Assembly (NCBI RefSeq): GCF_004403065.1
Contig: NZ_SOHA01000020.1
Location: 53,211-117,210 of the forward strand
From: Cryobacterium cryoconiti
GTDB lineage: Bacteria; Actinomycetota; Actinomycetes; Actinomycetales; Microbacteriaceae
Reading direction: 5' to 3'
DNA length: 64,000 nucleotides
In this document: positions 8,194-17,700 of the stretch, one piece after another
Numbering within the stretch: the first letter of the stretch is position 1
Layout of the letters: each line of letters starts with the position of its first letter
Notes under the pieces: generated by a model
What the model was told of the DNA's origin: nothing
Seen by the model: the letters and a program-made list of their open reading frames with translations, nothing else
Databases searched by the model: none
Program-made: the position numbers and the translations under genes

Positions 8194-9608
8194 CAGTCAA
8201 AACTCCAATGGGCACCCGAGGGGGTGTCTTCGATGGTAATTCCGGCGGCGACGAGCTCGTCCCGGATACGGTCTGCGGCCGCATAGTCGCGGCCCTGCCT
8301 TGCGGTTTCGCGGTCGTCGAGCAGTCGCTCGACGAGGGCGGTCAGTGCGATCATCGCCGGTTCGTCCGTCGACACGGCCCACCCGGGCGACAGAGGGTTG
8401 ATCCCGAGGACCTCGCTCATGGCGAGCACATGTCCACGGGCGGCGGCCGCGGCGTGCAGGTCTTCGGCGTCCAACGCCGCGTTGCCGGTCCGCACGGTTT
8501 CGTGCAGCACGGCCAGGGCCTGAGGAACGGCCAGGTCGTCGTCCATGGCGGTCGCGAATTCGTCCGGGACGATTTCCACTCCGGATCCGGCGAACCGGGT
8601 GTCGGCCAGGCGGCGATCGGCGCGGTCGAGGAAACTCTCGATGCGCTCGAGGGCCGCTTCGGCCTCCACGAGGGCACCTTCGTGGTAATCGATGGTGGAG
8701 CGGTAATGGGCCGCGCCCAGGTAGTAGCGAACCACGATGGAACGAGCCTGGTCGAGCAGTTCCGCCGCGAACACGGAGTTGCCGAGCGATTTGGACATCT
8801 TCTGCCCGTTCACGTTCACGAGCCCGTTATGCACCCAGTAGTTCGCGAAACCATCGCCGGCAGCGGCGGACTGGGCCAGCTCATTCTCGTGGTGCGGGAA
8901 GCGAAGATCGAGCCCGCCGCCGTGGATGTCGAACCGTTCGCCGAGGTAGCGCGATGCCATGGCCGAGCATTCCACGTGCCAGCCGGGCCGGCCGGGTCCC
9001 CACGGGGACGCCCAGGAGGCCGACTCCGGCTCGTCGGCCTTGCGTCCCTTCCACAGAGCGAAGTCGCGCGGGTCCTTCTTGCCGCGCGGGTCGGCATCCA
9101 CGGCCGCCTCCATATCGCCGCGACGCTGACGGGTCAGGTCGCCGTAGTCGGGCCAGCTCGCCGTGTCGAAATAGACGTCGCTGGAGTCGTCGTCGGCCGG
9201 GTAGGCGTGACCGCGCTCGATCAGGCGGCCGATGAGGTCCTGCATCTGCTGGATGCTGGCGGTGGCCCGGGGTTCGTAGCTGGGGGCCAGGATGCCGAGC
9301 TTCTGGTAGCCGGCGGTGAACTCCAGCTCGTACCGGTAGGCCAGGGCCCACCATTCCTCAGTGCCGCGGGCGGCGTGGGCGAGGATCTTGTCGTCGATGT
9401 CGGTGACGTTGCGCACGAAGGTGACGTCGAGACCACGGTAGGTGAGCCACCGACGCAACTGGTCGTAGACGAGCGCGCTGCGCAGGTGGCCGATGTGGGG
9501 CGAGGACTGCACGGTGGGTCCGCAGACGTAGATGCCCACCGCGCCGGGCGTGAGGGGAATGAAGTCGCGGAGGGCCTGGGCCCGGGAATCGTAGAGTCGC
9601 ATGGTCAC
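8193..9608 (-). CDS. cysS: Cysteinyl-tRNA synthetase
   Basis: 471 residues, normal for class I CysRS. Zinc-binding Cys29 in C-G-P-T-V, the H-I-G-H signature at 38-41, W-H-x-E-C-S-A-M (second zinc ligand), H-H-E-N-E-L-A-Q, and K-M-S-K-S near 267 are all present, followed by the DALR and C-terminal helical parts. Its start overlaps the ispDF stop by four bases (ATGA) and its stop overlaps rlmB. The ispDF-cysS-rlmB order is conserved in actinobacteria. Confidence 0.97.
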   Translation of the reverse strand: MTMRLYDSRAQALRDFIPLTPGAVGIYVCGPTVQSSPHIGHLRSALVYDQLRRWLTYRGLDVTFVRNVTDIDDKILAHAARGTEEWWALAYRYELEFTAGYQKLGILAPSYEPRATASIQQMQDLIGRLIERGHAYPADDDSSDVYFDTASWPDYGDLTRQRRGDMEAAVDADPRGKKDPRDFALWKGRKADEPESASWASPWGPGRPGWHVECSAMASRYLGERFDIHGGGLDLRFPHHENELAQSAAAGDGFANYWVHNGLVNVNGQKMSKSLGNSVFAAELLDQARSIVVRYYLGAAHYRSTIDYHEGALVEAEAALERIESFLDRADRRLADTRFAGSGVEIVPDEFATAMDDDLAVPQALAVLHETVRTGNAALDAEDLHAAAAARGHVLAMSEVLGINPLSPGWAVSTDEPAMIALTALVERLLDDRETARQGRDYAAADRIRDELVAAGITIEDTPSGAHWSFD

Positions 9609-10813
9609 GCTTCCCAGCTTAGGTCAGGGTCTGCCGGCTGCCTGGGGAAAATGAGCGCTGTCGCGAGGGCAGCGATGCCCTCGCCGCGCCCGGTGAGGCC
9701 CAGGGCATCCGTCGTGGTCGCGGACACGTTGACCGGCGCCTTCAGCAGCCCGCTCAGGAGCGCCTCCGCCTCGGCCCGGCGGGGACTGAGCTTGGGCCGG
9801 TTGCCGATGATCTGCACTGCGACGTTACCGACCCGGAAACCGCCGTCAGCCAGGAGGCGCAGTGTCTCCCGCAGGAAAACGTCGCCGTGGGCGCCGTCGA
9901 AGCGCGGATCGGAGGTGCCGAAGACGCCGCCGATGTCGCCCAGCCCGGCGGCGGACAGCAGGGCGTCGCAGATGGCGTGCACGACGGCGTCACCGTCGCT
10001 GTGCCCGGACAGGCCGCGCTCCCCCGGCCAGTGCAGACCGGCCAGCCACAGTTCCGACTCGTCGTCGAAGGCGTGAACGTCGAGGCCGGTGCCGACCCGC
10101 GAGGCGGACGCGGCCGGTTCCCGCGCCCTGAGCAGGGACTCGGCGCGGCGCAGATCCCATGGAGTGGTGATTTTGAACGCCAGCGGGTCTCCGGCGATCA
10201 CGCTCACGGGGAAGCCGGCGGCCGCGACCACGCCCGCATCGTCTGTCGCCGAGGCGGTGGCGCCCACGATCGCGAATTCGAGCATCTCCCGCGGGAAGCC
10301 CTGGGGCGTCTGAACGGCGGACAGCTCGGCACGGTCCACCGTGCCGAGGATCGCGCCGGCACGGGTGACGTTCTTGATCGTGTCGACCAGGGGCAGTCCG
10401 GGAACGATCCCGTGCCCGGTGGACCGTACGGAATCGACGACGGCGTCGCAGAGCGCGGCGGGGGTGAGCGCGCGCGCCGCATCGTGCACCAGAACGACGC
10501 GCACGCCGGGCTGCAGTGCGGCCAGCCCGCGAATGACGGAGTCCTGCCGGGTCGCACCGCCGGCCACCACGTCGACCGAGGTCCCGCCGCCGGCCCGGGC
10601 GGCGATCCGGTGCGCCTCCGCGAGGTGGCTGTTCGGTGCGACGACAATGACCTGGGCCGCGTCGCGCATCCCGAAAACGGCGAGCAGGGAGCGTTCGAGC
10701 AGCGTGCGCCCGGCCAGCAAGACGAACGCTTTGGGCTGCGGGTGCCCAAGCCGACTGCCGCTGCCCGCGGCGACGACGATGACCGCAACCTGGGGCACAG
10801 GGGAATCAGTCAT
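9605..10813 (-). CDS. ispDF: Bifunctional IspD/IspF isoprenoid enzyme
   Basis: 402 residues with two fused enzymes of the MEP pathway. Residues 1-235 are IspD (MEP cytidylyltransferase): [13 protein letters not shown], and V-H-D-A-A-R. From about 240 comes IspF (MECDP synthase): G-L-D-V-H-A-F with metal Asp/His, H-S-D-G-D-A-V-V-H, and [15 protein letters not shown]. In many bacteria these are separate genes. A leaderless -10 (TAGCCT) lies six bases before the ATG and the carD terminator lies upstream, so this three-gene operon has its own promoter. Confidence 0.96.
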   Translation of the reverse strand: MTDSPVPQVAVIVVAAGSGSRLGHPQPKAFVLLAGRTLLERSLLAVFGMRDAAQVIVVAPNSHLAEAHRIAARAGGGTSVDVVAGGATRQDSVIRGLAALQPGVRVVLVHDAARALTPAALCDAVVDSVRSTGHGIVPGLPLVDTIKNVTRAGAILGTVDRAELSAVQTPQGFPREMLEFAIVGATASATDDAGVVAAAGFPVSVIAGDPLAFKITTPWDLRRAESLLRAREPAASASRVGTGLDVHAFDDESELWLAGLHWPGERGLSGHSDGDAVVHAICDALLSAAGLGDIGGVFGTSDPRFDGAHGDVFLRETLRLLADGGFRVGNVAVQIIGNRPKLSPRRAEAEALLSGLLKAPVNVSATTTDALGLTGRGEGIAALATALIFPRQPADPDLSWEA

Positions 10814-10819
10814 GTCTGG

Positions 10820-10825
10820 AGGCTA
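10820..10825 (-). promoter_or_regulatory. -10 hexamer of leaderless promoter (ispDF operon)
   Basis: On the minus strand TAGCCT, then six bases, then the ispDF ATG, with no Shine-Dalgarno. Lies downstream of the carD terminator. Confidence 0.6.
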
Positions 10826-10879
10826 TCTGGTGAGGTCTGCGACAGGAGACGCGGAGTCGGGGCAGGGAGGGAAACGCGA

Positions 10880-10905
10880 AAGGCGGCACCTCTCGGCACC
10901 GCCTT
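10880..10905 (-). terminator. carD transcription terminator
   Basis: As minus-strand RNA an 11-bp stem (AAGGCGGUGCC with GGUGCCGCCUU, two G-U pairs) closes on a GAGA tetraloop and continues UUUCG. It separates carD from ispDF. Confidence 0.7.
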
Positions 10906-10946
10906 CCAACGAAAGCAATTCTGGATGTTTCAGGAGATGCTCCGGG

Positions 10947-11429
10947 TCAGGAAGCGAGGACCTCATCGAGAACCGTGGAGGCCTTCTCCTCGTCGGTCTT
11001 CTCCGCCAGGGCGAGCTCGGAGATCAGAATCTGACGGGCCTTGGCCAGCATGCGCTTCTCGCCGGCGGACAGGCCGCGGTCCTGATCGCGACGCCACAGG
11101 TCGCGAACAACCTCGGACACCTTGATGACGTCACCGGACGCGAGCTTTTCCAGGTTGGCCTTGTACCGGCGCGACCAGTTGGTGGGCTCTTCGGTGAACG
11201 GCGCGCGCAGCACCTCGAACACCTTGTCGAGGCCCTCTTTGCCGATCACGTCGCGAACGCCGACCAGGTCGACGTTCTCAGCAGGCACCTCGATGGTGAG
11301 GTCGCCCTGAGTAACATTGAGCTTCAGGTACAGTTTTTCTTCACCCTTGATCATCCGCGTCTTCACCTCGGTGATCGTCGCGGCTCCATGGTGGGGATAA
11401 ACGACAGTTTCGCCAACCTCAAAAAGCAT
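10947..11429 (-). CDS. carD: CarD family RNA polymerase-binding regulator
   Basis: 160 residues. The N-terminal RNA-polymerase interaction domain ([15 protein letters not shown]) is followed by a helical DNA-binding part with the conserved Trp in N-W-S-R-R-Y-K. Mycobacterial CarD binds the polymerase beta subunit and stabilises open complexes at rRNA and other promoters. The ATG follows an AAGGG site. A TATCCT hexamer upstream may be its -10. It is divergent from a lipoprotein gene, as carD is from lpqE in mycobacteria. Confidence 0.95.
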   Translation of the reverse strand: MLFEVGETVVYPHHGAATITEVKTRMIKGEEKLYLKLNVTQGDLTIEVPAENVDLVGVRDVIGKEGLDKVFEVLRAPFTEEPTNWSRRYKANLEKLASGDVIKVSEVVRDLWRRDQDRGLSAGEKRMLAKARQILISELALAEKTDEEKASTVLDEVLAS

Positions 11430-11597
11430 GTGTGTATATCCCTTCAGCAGCGTCTAGGATACCACAGCCGACGGTGGTAAGGTTCGCCGCGCCTTCAGGC
11501 GCGCCGTGGGCCCCGGTGGAAGCCAGTAGGCTGGGGCGAAAGCTAAATTTGCGGCGTTTGGCCATCGGGCAAAACGGTGAACTGTTGTGGAGGCCTT

Positions 11598-12074
11598 GTG
11601 AGAGCTCGAACCATCGTGTCCGTCGTCGTGGCGGCCGGCATCCTGTTGGGAACCAGCGGCTGCAACCTTTTTGCACCACAGTCGACGACCGCCAAGTATG
11701 ACGCGAGCGACGGAGTGAGCGGCGATGTCGGCGATCTCGCCATCCGCAACGCCATCCTGCTGTCCGAGGACGGCGACGTCGCCAATCTTCTGGTCACCGT
11801 CGTCAACTCGTCCGACTCGGCGCAGAGCCTGAACGTGCAGTACGACGACGGGTCCGACAAGGTCACCCAGGAGGTGAACGTGGATGCGAATTCCAGCGTC
11901 ACCCTCGGCACCGAGGACGCGCCCACGGTCACGGTCACGGCCGACCTGGAGCTCGGTTCTCTGTTCCCGGTGTTCTTCCAGTACGGCAGCGAGACCGGCG
12001 TCGAGGTACTCGTACCGGTCCTCGACGGCACTCTCGACGAGTACTCGACGCTGCTGCCGACGCCCGCCCCGTAA
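11598..12074 (+). CDS. Lipoprotein in the LpqE position
   Basis: 158 residues from the GTG at 11598, which has GGAGG at the right distance. A signal peptide ends in L-L-G-T-S-G-C with Cys22 as the lipidation site. The mature part is acidic and beta-rich with no catalytic motif; it begins as N-L-F-A-P-Q-x-T-T-A-K-Y-D-A-S-D-G-V. Mycobacterial LpqE (Rv3584) has the same place, divergent from carD, and a copper-chaperone-like fold; homology here is inferred from position, size and topology rather than from motifs. Confidence 0.75.
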   Translation: MRARTIVSVVVAAGILLGTSGCNLFAPQSTTAKYDASDGVSGDVGDLAIRNAILLSEDGDVANLLVTVVNSSDSAQSLNVQYDDGSDKVTQEVNVDANSSVTLGTEDAPTVTVTADLELGSLFPVFFQYGSETGVEVLVPVLDGTLDEYSTLLPTPAP

Positions 12075-12083
12075 GGGCGGGCG
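12061..12083. terminator. Hairpin spanning the lipoprotein stop codon
   Basis: CGCCCGCCC at 12061-12069 pairs with GGGCGGGCG at 12075-12083; the loop CGTAA contains the TAA stop of the lipoprotein gene. It lies between convergent genes and probably ends transcription from both sides, although there is no T-run. Confidence 0.6.
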
Positions 12084-12095
12084 CGGTCGGCGCTC

Positions 12096-12776
12096 TCAGG
12101 CGTCGAAGCGGTAGCCGAGACCGCGCACGGTGACCAGCATCGTCGGGTTCGACGGGGTGGCCTCGATGCGAGAGCGGATCCGTTTGATGTGCACGTCCAG
12201 AGTCTTGGTGTCACCGAAATAGTCGGTGCCCCAGACCCGGTCGATCAGCTGGCCGCGGGTGAGCACCCGGCCCGCGTTGCGCAGCAGGAATTCGAGCAGT
12301 TCGAATTCCTTGAGCGGTAGGTTGACGATGTCGCCGGACACCGTGACGGTGTGCCGCTCGGTGTCCATGCGCACGGTTCCGGCCGCCAGGATACTGAGGT
12401 CCTCTCCGGCCTCGTCGACGCGCCGCCGGGACACGGCACGGATGCGCGCCAGCAGTTCCCGGGTCGAGTAGGGCTTGGTCACGTAGTCGTCGGCGCCGAG
12501 TTCGAGTCCGACGACGATGTCCACCTCGGAGTCCTTGGCGGTCAGCATGATGATCGGCACCATGGACCGCGTGCGAATCTCCCGGCAGACCTCCGTGCCC
12601 GGAATGCCGGGCAACATCAGGTCGAGCAGGATGAGGTCGGCGCCGGTGCGGTCGAACTCGGTGATGGCGCTCGGGCCGTCTTCGGCCACCGTGACCTCGT
12701 AGCCTTCACGTTCGAGCAGGAAGCTCAGCGGTTCGCTGAGCGCGCTCTCGTCTTCGACCAGCAGGATGTGGGTCAC
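12096..12776 (-). CDS. regX3: Response regulator RegX3 (phosphate)
   Basis: 226 residues of the OmpR/PhoB class. Receiver: E8/D9, phospho-acceptor Asp52 in L-L-D-L-M-L-P-G, T79 in M-L-T-A, Lys101 in V-T-K-P-Y. The C-terminal winged helix has L-P-L-K-E-F-E-L-L and T-L-D-V-H-I-K-R-I-R-S-R-I. It overlaps the senX3 stop by four bases (ATGA). It should activate pst and pho genes under phosphate limitation; Pho-box-like repeats precede phoU and pstS in this window. Confidence 0.95.
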   Translation of the reverse strand: MTHILLVEDESALSEPLSFLLEREGYEVTVAEDGPSAITEFDRTGADLILLDLMLPGIPGTEVCREIRTRSMVPIIMLTAKDSEVDIVVGLELGADDYVTKPYSTRELLARIRAVSRRRVDEAGEDLSILAAGTVRMDTERHTVTVSGDIVNLPLKEFELLEFLLRNAGRVLTRGQLIDRVWGTDYFGDTKTLDVHIKRIRSRIEATPSNPTMLVTVRGLGYRFDA

Positions 12777-13927
12777 AGGGTGTCTCCTATCGCCGCCGGA
12801 GCGGTGTGCGGTGCCTCAGGGAGGCGGATGGTGAACGTCGATCCGCTGCCGGGCTGGGACCAGACCCGGATGTCTCCCCCGTGGATCAGAACGATGTGTT
12901 TGACGATCGACAGGCCGAGGCCCGTGCCGCCGGTGTGCCGCGAGCGAGCCTGGTCGACGCGGAAGAATCGCTCGAAGATCCGATCGAGGTCGGTTTCCTC
13001 GATGCCCACACCCTGGTCCGTGACGCTGATCTCGACGACGCCGTCGTGGCGGCGCACACCCACGCCGACCCGTCCGCCCTCGGCGGAGTAGTTCACGGCG
13101 TTGGACACCAGATTGTGCACGGCCATCACGAGCAGGCGCTCGTCGCCGGCAACCTCGGCGCCGGACTTCTTGCCGACGGCAATGGTGATGTGGGCAGCGT
13201 CGGCCGGGACCCGGTTCTGGTCGGCCGCGGCCGCCACGATGGCATCGACATTGAGGATCTCGGGTTCGGTCAGGGAATCCTGCGCCTGCAGCCGCGACAG
13301 TTCGATGATCTCCTGGGTCAGCCGGGTGAGCCGGCCCGACTCGGTGGTGAGGCGGTTCGCGAAGCGGCGCACCTGGGCCGGTTCGTCCGCCGCCTGATCG
13401 AGGGCTTCGGCCAGTAACCCGACCGCGGCAATGGGTGTCTTCAGCTCGTGGCTGATGTTGGCGACGAAGTCCCGGCGTACCTCATCGAGGCGGAACGCCT
13501 CGGTGCGATCCTCTGCCAGCAGCAGCACATACCGGGTGCCCAGCCGCGCCAACCGAACCCGTACTCGCATGCTGGCATCGCCGAAGGGGCCGCGGGAGAG
13601 AACCAGGTTCTCCGAGATCGGTTCCCCGGTGCGGCGCACCCGGGCGATCAGGTCGAGCAACTCGGTGTGCACCAGTTGACGGTTCCAGACCAGGCCCATC
13701 GACACCGCGGCCTGGGACGTCTTGATCACGTTGTTCGACGGGTCGACCACGGCACCGGCGGTCTCGAGCGCGTCGAGCACCTGATCGATGCCGTCGGGGA
13801 CCGCCGGGTTCACGACCTCGGCCGCCCGTCGCCCGTGGCGCTCGGCCACATGCAGGAGAGTCATGAATCCGGCGCCGACGGACAGGCCCAGTGCCAGCGC
13901 CAGCAGCACAAGCCCTGTCGATTCCAT
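12773..13927 (-). CDS. senX3: Sensor histidine kinase SenX3
   Basis: 384 residues: one N-terminal membrane segment (about 5-25), a PAS-like domain (46-145), H-box F-V-A-N-I-S-H-E-L-K-T-P with phospho-acceptor His160, N-box H-N-L-V-S-N-A-V-N-Y, and G boxes D-Q-G-V-G-I and G-G-T-G-L-G-L. It phosphorylates RegX3, with PhoU and Pst as upstream inputs in related bacteria. A TAATCT hexamer six bases before the ATG suggests a leaderless transcript; phoU is divergent. Confidence 0.95.
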   Translation of the reverse strand: MESTGLVLLALALGLSVGAGFMTLLHVAERHGRRAAEVVNPAVPDGIDQVLDALETAGAVVDPSNNVIKTSQAAVSMGLVWNRQLVHTELLDLIARVRRTGEPISENLVLSRGPFGDASMRVRVRLARLGTRYVLLLAEDRTEAFRLDEVRRDFVANISHELKTPIAAVGLLAEALDQAADEPAQVRRFANRLTTESGRLTRLTQEIIELSRLQAQDSLTEPEILNVDAIVAAAADQNRVPADAAHITIAVGKKSGAEVAGDERLLVMAVHNLVSNAVNYSAEGGRVGVGVRRHDGVVEISVTDQGVGIEETDLDRIFERFFRVDQARSRHTGGTGLGLSIVKHIVLIHGGDIRVWSQPGSGSTFTIRLPEAPHTAPAAIGDTL

Positions 13928-13933
13928 TTATCC

Positions 13934-13939
13934 AGATTA
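13934..13939 (-). promoter_or_regulatory. -10 hexamer of leaderless promoter (senX3-regX3)
   Basis: On the minus strand TAATCT followed by six bases and the senX3 ATG, without a Shine-Dalgarno. Confidence 0.6.
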
Positions 13940-13999
13940 CTGACACTTATCGGGGACAGGTGACCCAGCGGCACAAGCGCGCGGACTACTTTAGGTAGA

Positions 14000-14032
14000 G
14001 TTCAAGACCACGGCACCTGCCGTTAACCTCGC
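14000..14032 (+). promoter_or_regulatory. Candidate Pho box before phoU
   Basis: Three consecutive 11-bp units starting GTTCAAG, CGGCACC and GTTAACC. This matches the actinobacterial Pho-box form of 11-bp direct repeats resembling GTTCACC; the first and third units fit better than the middle one. Placed between senX3 and phoU it could control either or both. Confidence 0.55.
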
Positions 14033-14108
14033 TCCCCCATGATTACCCGGGGCCCAGCTGGGTCTCACGTGTCTGCGCGTTACGCGCGCCCAGGAAGGAC
14101 CACACACC

Positions 14109-14765
14109 ATGCGTGAAGTATTCCAACAGGAACTCGCTGAAGTGCAGGATCGCCTCGTCGAGATCTCGCGCCTCGTGGCGATTTCCATCGACAAGGCGAC
14201 GCGCGCCTTCAACGAGTCCGACGTCGGCCTCGCCGAGGAAGCGATCACCGAAGACGAGAAGATCGACGAGCTGACCCTCGAACTCGACGAACTGGCCATC
14301 ACGATCCTCGCCCGCCAGCAGCCGGTGGCCCGCGACCTCCGGATCGTCGTCAGCGCCCTGCGCATCAGCGCATCGCTCGAGCGGATGGGTGATCTGTCCA
14401 CCCACATCGCCCAACTCGCCCGCTACCGGTTCCCGGACAAGGTCGTGCCCAAGAGCCTGCGCGGCACATTCGCGGAGATGGGCTCGCTCGTCACGGCGAT
14501 CGCGAAGATGCTCACCGAGCTCCTCACGAACGAGGACATGCTGCTGGCCGAGACCATTCGCAACGAAGACGACAAGGTCGACGCACTGCACCTGAGCGTC
14601 TTCGACGCCGTCCTCGGCGAGACCTGGAAGGGTCAGGCGATCGACACGGTCGACTCCACCCTCGCCAGCCGCTACCACGAGCGCTTCGCCGACCACGCGG
14701 TCTCCATCGCCAAGAAGGTGCAGTACCTCGGCACCGGCGCCTGGCAGCAGAACTCGAACGCCTAG
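14109..14765 (+). CDS. phoU: Phosphate signalling protein PhoU
   Basis: 218 residues, all-helical with two PhoU repeats, each with an acidic metal-binding signature (E-x-x-x-D patterns such as V-G-L-A-E-E-A-I-T-E-D-E-K-I-D and E-T-I-R-N-E-D-D-K-V-D). PhoU links the Pst transporter to the sensor kinase and turns the regulon off in high phosphate. The ATG follows AGGAAGGA. A strong terminator follows, so it is a single-gene transcript, divergent from senX3. Confidence 0.95.
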   Translation: MREVFQQELAEVQDRLVEISRLVAISIDKATRAFNESDVGLAEEAITEDEKIDELTLELDELAITILARQQPVARDLRIVVSALRISASLERMGDLSTHIAQLARYRFPDKVVPKSLRGTFAEMGSLVTAIAKMLTELLTNEDMLLAETIRNEDDKVDALHLSVFDAVLGETWKGQAIDTVDSTLASRYHERFADHAVSIAKKVQYLGTGAWQQNSNA

Positions 14766-14787
14766 GACCAGGCGTCCAGCTCGGCAA

Positions 14788-14835
14788 CGAACGAGAAAGC
14801 CCCGGAAGCAGTTGCTTCCGGGGCTTTCTCGTTCG
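14788..14835. terminator. Bidirectional terminator between phoU and gpmA
   Basis: A 23-bp perfect inverted repeat (14788-14810 and 14813-14835) with only a 2-base gap, lying between convergent genes. The core is AAGCCCCGGAAGCA and its complement, with short CTTTC on the exit side. Confidence 0.9.
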
Positions 14836-14855
14836 TGTGGGTGGGAGCGGCTGCT

Positions 14856-15608
14856 CTACTTCTTGTTGCCCTGGGCCGCGACGGCGGCGGCGCCGGCGGC
14901 GGCGGCCTCCGGGTCCAGGTAGCGGCCGGGGCCGAGCGGCATCATGTCTTCGCCGAGGCGGTAGACCAGCGGAATGCCGGTGGGGATGTTCAGCTCGGCG
15001 ATGTCGGCGTCGCTGATGCCGTCGAGGTGCTTGACCAGGGCACGCAGCGAGTTGCCGTGGGCGGTGACGAGCACGGTCTTGCCCGCCCGCAGGTCAGGCG
15101 TGATGTCCGATTCCCAGTAGGGCAGCATCCGGTCGACGACGTCGCTCAGGCACTCGGTGCGGGGCAGGTCCTCGCCCAGGTTCGCGTAACGCACGTCGTG
15201 CGCCTGGGACCAGGGAGAATCGTCGGCCAGAACGGGCGGCGGCACGTCGAACGAGCGACGCCACAGCTGGAACTGCTCCGGACCGAACTTGGCGAGGGTC
15301 TCCGCCTTGTCGAGGCCCTGCAGGGCGCCGTAGTGACGCTCGTTGAGGCGCCAGGAACGCTTGACGTCGATCCACAGCCGGTCGGCCTCCTCGAGCGCGA
15401 TGTTCGCGGTCTGGATGGCGCGGGTAAGTAATGAGGTGTGCAGGATGTCGGGCAGCAGGCCCGACTCGGCGAGGAGCTCGCCGGCGCGCTTGGCTTCGCC
15501 CGCGCCCTGCTCGCTCAGCCTGACATCCACCCAACCGGTGAAGAGGTTTTCTTGATTCCATAGGCTTTGGCCGTGACGGAGAAGGATGAGATTGTATGCA
15601 TCTGACAT
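14856..15608 (-). CDS. gpmA: 2,3-bisphosphoglycerate-dependent phosphoglycerate mutase
   Basis: 250 residues of the normal dPGM length. L-R-H-G-Q-S-L-W-N gives the catalytic His12 (phospho-histidine); second His in [17 protein letters not shown] holds the conserved Glu. It interconverts 3- and 2-phosphoglycerate. The Ala/Gly-rich C-terminal tail ([16 protein letters not shown]) is longer than usual. The frame extends upstream of 15608 without a start signal; TAGAGT lies seven bases before this ATG. Confidence 0.95.
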   Translation of the reverse strand: MSDAYNLILLRHGQSLWNQENLFTGWVDVRLSEQGAGEAKRAGELLAESGLLPDILHTSLLTRAIQTANIALEEADRLWIDVKRSWRLNERHYGALQGLDKAETLAKFGPEQFQLWRRSFDVPPPVLADDSPWSQAHDVRYANLGEDLPRTECLSDVVDRMLPYWESDITPDLRAGKTVLVTAHGNSLRALVKHLDGISDADIAELNIPTGIPLVYRLGEDMMPLGPGRYLDPEAAAAGAAAVAAQGNKK

Positions 15609-15615
15609 GCCTTCA

Positions 15616-15621
15616 ACTCTA
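15616..15621 (-). promoter_or_regulatory. -10 hexamer of leaderless promoter (gpmA)
   Basis: On the minus strand TAGAGT, seven bases, then the gpmA ATG. A GAAGG lies in between but only one or two bases from the ATG, too close to act as a Shine-Dalgarno. Confidence 0.5.
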
Positions 15622-15684
15622 CCGATGTGGTGGCCGCGCCGGTGCTGGACCGGCAGACCGGACCGTGCCTGCGTCCGTGGCCGG

Positions 15685-16863
15685 TCAGCGGCCCGGTGTG
15701 CGGATGCCGAGGCGGGGCAGCCGGGGGATCTCCGCGACGGAGCCGGCCGACTGGGGCACGATGACCTCCTGGGCGGCCGAGACGAGGATGCCCTGGGACG
15801 CCACATAGAGGGTGACCGTGGCGGGAACCGTGCGCTTGATCGTGGCAAGCGCGATCGGACCGAGCTCATAGTGGATGGCACTGGACGTGATCAGGCCGAT
15901 CCCCCGATGCTCGGTGCCGCCGTCCGGCAGCTGCCGCACGGCCTGCACCTCGTCGCCGTGAGCGGGGAGGACCGCGTCGGAGCCGTCCAGGTGCAGCAGC
16001 ACGAGACGGCGCGGCGGATGCCCCAGATTATGCACCTTCGCCACGGTCTCCTGCCCGCGGTAGCAGCCCTTGGCCAGGTGCACGGCGCTGCGGAGCCAGT
16101 CGAGTTCATGCGGCAGGCTCTTCTCGTCGACCTCCCGGGCCCGGCGCGGACGCCACGCAGCGATCCGCAGCGCCTCCAGGGCGAGCAGACCGGACACGGC
16201 GACCTCGCCGTCGCGCACGGCGTCGCGCAGGGCCGGCAGCGACGAGCGCGGCACCAGGGTCTCCGTCCAGCGCCAGGCGGCGCCCGGATGCGCCGGCGCA
16301 TCCGCGTACTGGAATCCGCCGGCGCCGACCTGGTTCCACGGGTCATGCCACACCAGCGGTACGCCGTTGGGCGCGGCGGAGACGCACGGAAGCCCCGACG
16401 GGTCACCCATGGAACCGATCACGGCCCAGGACAGGGTGTGGTCGACGACCTGCACGCGCAGGGTGAAACGCATCTTGTCGAGCCAGGCGTGCAGTCCGGG
16501 CAGTTGGGCCGCCTCGACGAGCAGCCAGGTCTCGACCCCGTCGTCGATGACCGCCATGGCGTATTCGACGTGACCGTTCGGGTCGAGCAGGAGCGTCTCG
16601 GTTGACTCCCCCGGGGCGAGTGTGCGCAATTCCTGGCTGGAAATCGAGTTGAGCCAGGTCAGACGGTCCGGTCCGGCCACACTCAACACGCCGTGATGGG
16701 ACAGGTCCACGATGGTCCCGCCGGCCAACAGCCGACGCTGCTCGGTGAGGGGGCTGCCGTAGTGCGCGGCCACACCGGCATCGATGCCCTCGGCCTGCAC
16801 CGCGCCGTCGAGCTCGAGCAGCGGAGAGGAAGCTGACGGGGACGACGGGGATTCGCTGGTCAT
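15685..16863 (-). CDS. YgfZ/GcvT-type folate-binding protein
   Basis: About 392 residues. Homology is to the glycine-cleavage T-protein fold: D-L-S-H-H-G-V-L near the start, [10 protein letters not shown], and the diagnostic K-G-C-Y-R-G-Q-E motif of YgfZ, whose Cys and folate site support repair of iron-sulfur clusters and tRNA thiolation enzymes. The start is set at the ATG at 16863 after GGAAAGAG; an ATG at 16878 is an alternative. It lies downstream of the nitrobindin-like gene on the same strand. Confidence 0.88.
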   Translation of the reverse strand: MTSESPSSPSASSPLLELDGAVQAEGIDAGVAAHYGSPLTEQRRLLAGGTIVDLSHHGVLSVAGPDRLTWLNSISSQELRTLAPGESTETLLLDPNGHVEYAMAVIDDGVETWLLVEAAQLPGLHAWLDKMRFTLRVQVVDHTLSWAVIGSMGDPSGLPCVSAAPNGVPLVWHDPWNQVGAGGFQYADAPAHPGAAWRWTETLVPRSSLPALRDAVRDGEVAVSGLLALEALRIAAWRPRRAREVDEKSLPHELDWLRSAVHLAKGCYRGQETVAKVHNLGHPPRRLVLLHLDGSDAVLPAHGDEVQAVRQLPDGGTEHRGIGLITSSAIHYELGPIALATIKRTVPATVTLYVASQGILVSAAQEVIVPQSAGSVAEIPRLPRLGIRTPGR

Positions 16864-16930
16864 GAGAACTCTTTCCATCGGGCTGGTGGACGAGGTGCCG
16901 TCCGGACGCTCGGCGCCCGCAGGCACCGGA

Positions 16931-17545
16931 TCATTCGACGCGCTTGAGACGGCCGGAGGCGTGCGTGCGCAGGCTTTGGCCGAGGGCTGCGATATCCCAG
17001 GCCCAGAGCAGGTGGCCGTCGACCAGCCCGTACAGCCTCGTGGCGGCGGAGTAGGGCTTGGCGCCCTGGGTGCGCATCACGGCATCCGTCGCCAGATCGA
17101 TGCGGGGGCCCTTGACCTGACCCAGGTAGATTTCGGCGACCCCGCCCGGATGCACGATGGTCACGTCGATGTCGAAGCCGTCGTCGGCGTTGCGCAGGGT
17201 CTCGACCGCGGCGGCAGTGATGAACGGATGCGCGCCCTCGGCCGGCAACAGCCCCGGTCCGGGATCACCGGCACCCTGACTGCGACTCAATCGCCAGTAC
17301 CCGGTCTCGGTCATCAGCGGCGTCTTCTCGTCGCTGCCGCTGCCCGCTTCGGGCTCGAGCCAGGTGTAGGAGCTGTAGTTCAGATGCGGGAGACCGTCGT
17401 GGCTGAAGCTCAACCGCTGGCCGAACTCGCGACTGACGGACTCGTCGCCGATCTGATAGTCGAGGACCCCTGACCCCTCCCACACTCCGAGGAGCCACGA
17501 CAGCGGCACCAGTTCGGACGGGAGCTGAGTGGGGAGCTCAAACAT
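16931..17545 (-). CDS. Nitrobindin-like FABP family protein
   Basis: 204 residues. L-L-G-V-W-E-G-S-G near residue 20 is the G-x-W-x-G-x-G signature of the heme-binding beta-barrel (FABP-like, DUF1794) family, and L-L-W-A-W-D-I-A-A-L-G is the conserved C-terminal strand. Relatives bind ferric heme and isomerise peroxynitrite; the axial His cannot be assigned with certainty here. It is upstream of the YgfZ-type gene. Confidence 0.88.
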   Translation of the reverse strand: MFELPTQLPSELVPLSWLLGVWEGSGVLDYQIGDESVSREFGQRLSFSHDGLPHLNYSSYTWLEPEAGSGSDEKTPLMTETGYWRLSRSQGAGDPGPGLLPAEGAHPFITAAAVETLRNADDGFDIDVTIVHPGGVAEIYLGQVKGPRIDLATDAVMRTQGAKPYSAATRLYGLVDGHLLWAWDIAALGQSLRTHASGRLKRVE

Positions 17546-17551
17546 CGATGG

Positions 17552-17665
17552 TTACCGCTGCCCCCGGAACAACTTGAACAGAACCATGCCGGACACCCAG
17601 GCGATCGACAGGCTCGCCAGTGCGAGCAGCCCCAGGAAGAAGATTTCGAGAGCGAGGATTGACAT
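17552..17665 (-). CDS. 37-residue single-span membrane protein
   Basis: A short gene opening M-S-I-L-A-L-E-I and closing L-F-R-G-Q-R: an almost wholly hydrophobic helix with a basic C-terminal end, so N-out/C-in is likely. The ATG at 17665 has GAGGG upstream, and the gene ends six bases from the nitrobindin-like start, which supports an operon. I do not recognise the family. Confidence 0.7.
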   Translation of the reverse strand: MSILALEIFFLGLLALASLSIAWVSGMVLFKLFRGQR

Positions 17666-17700
17666 GTCCCTCACTCTAGCCCGCCCGACGGACAGAACCC

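Noticed and set aside
7815..10076. 753-codon open frame on the plus strand
   Set aside because: It is antisense to rlmB, cysS and ispDF; high GC keeps the frame open. No family match and the opposite strand encodes intact enzymes.
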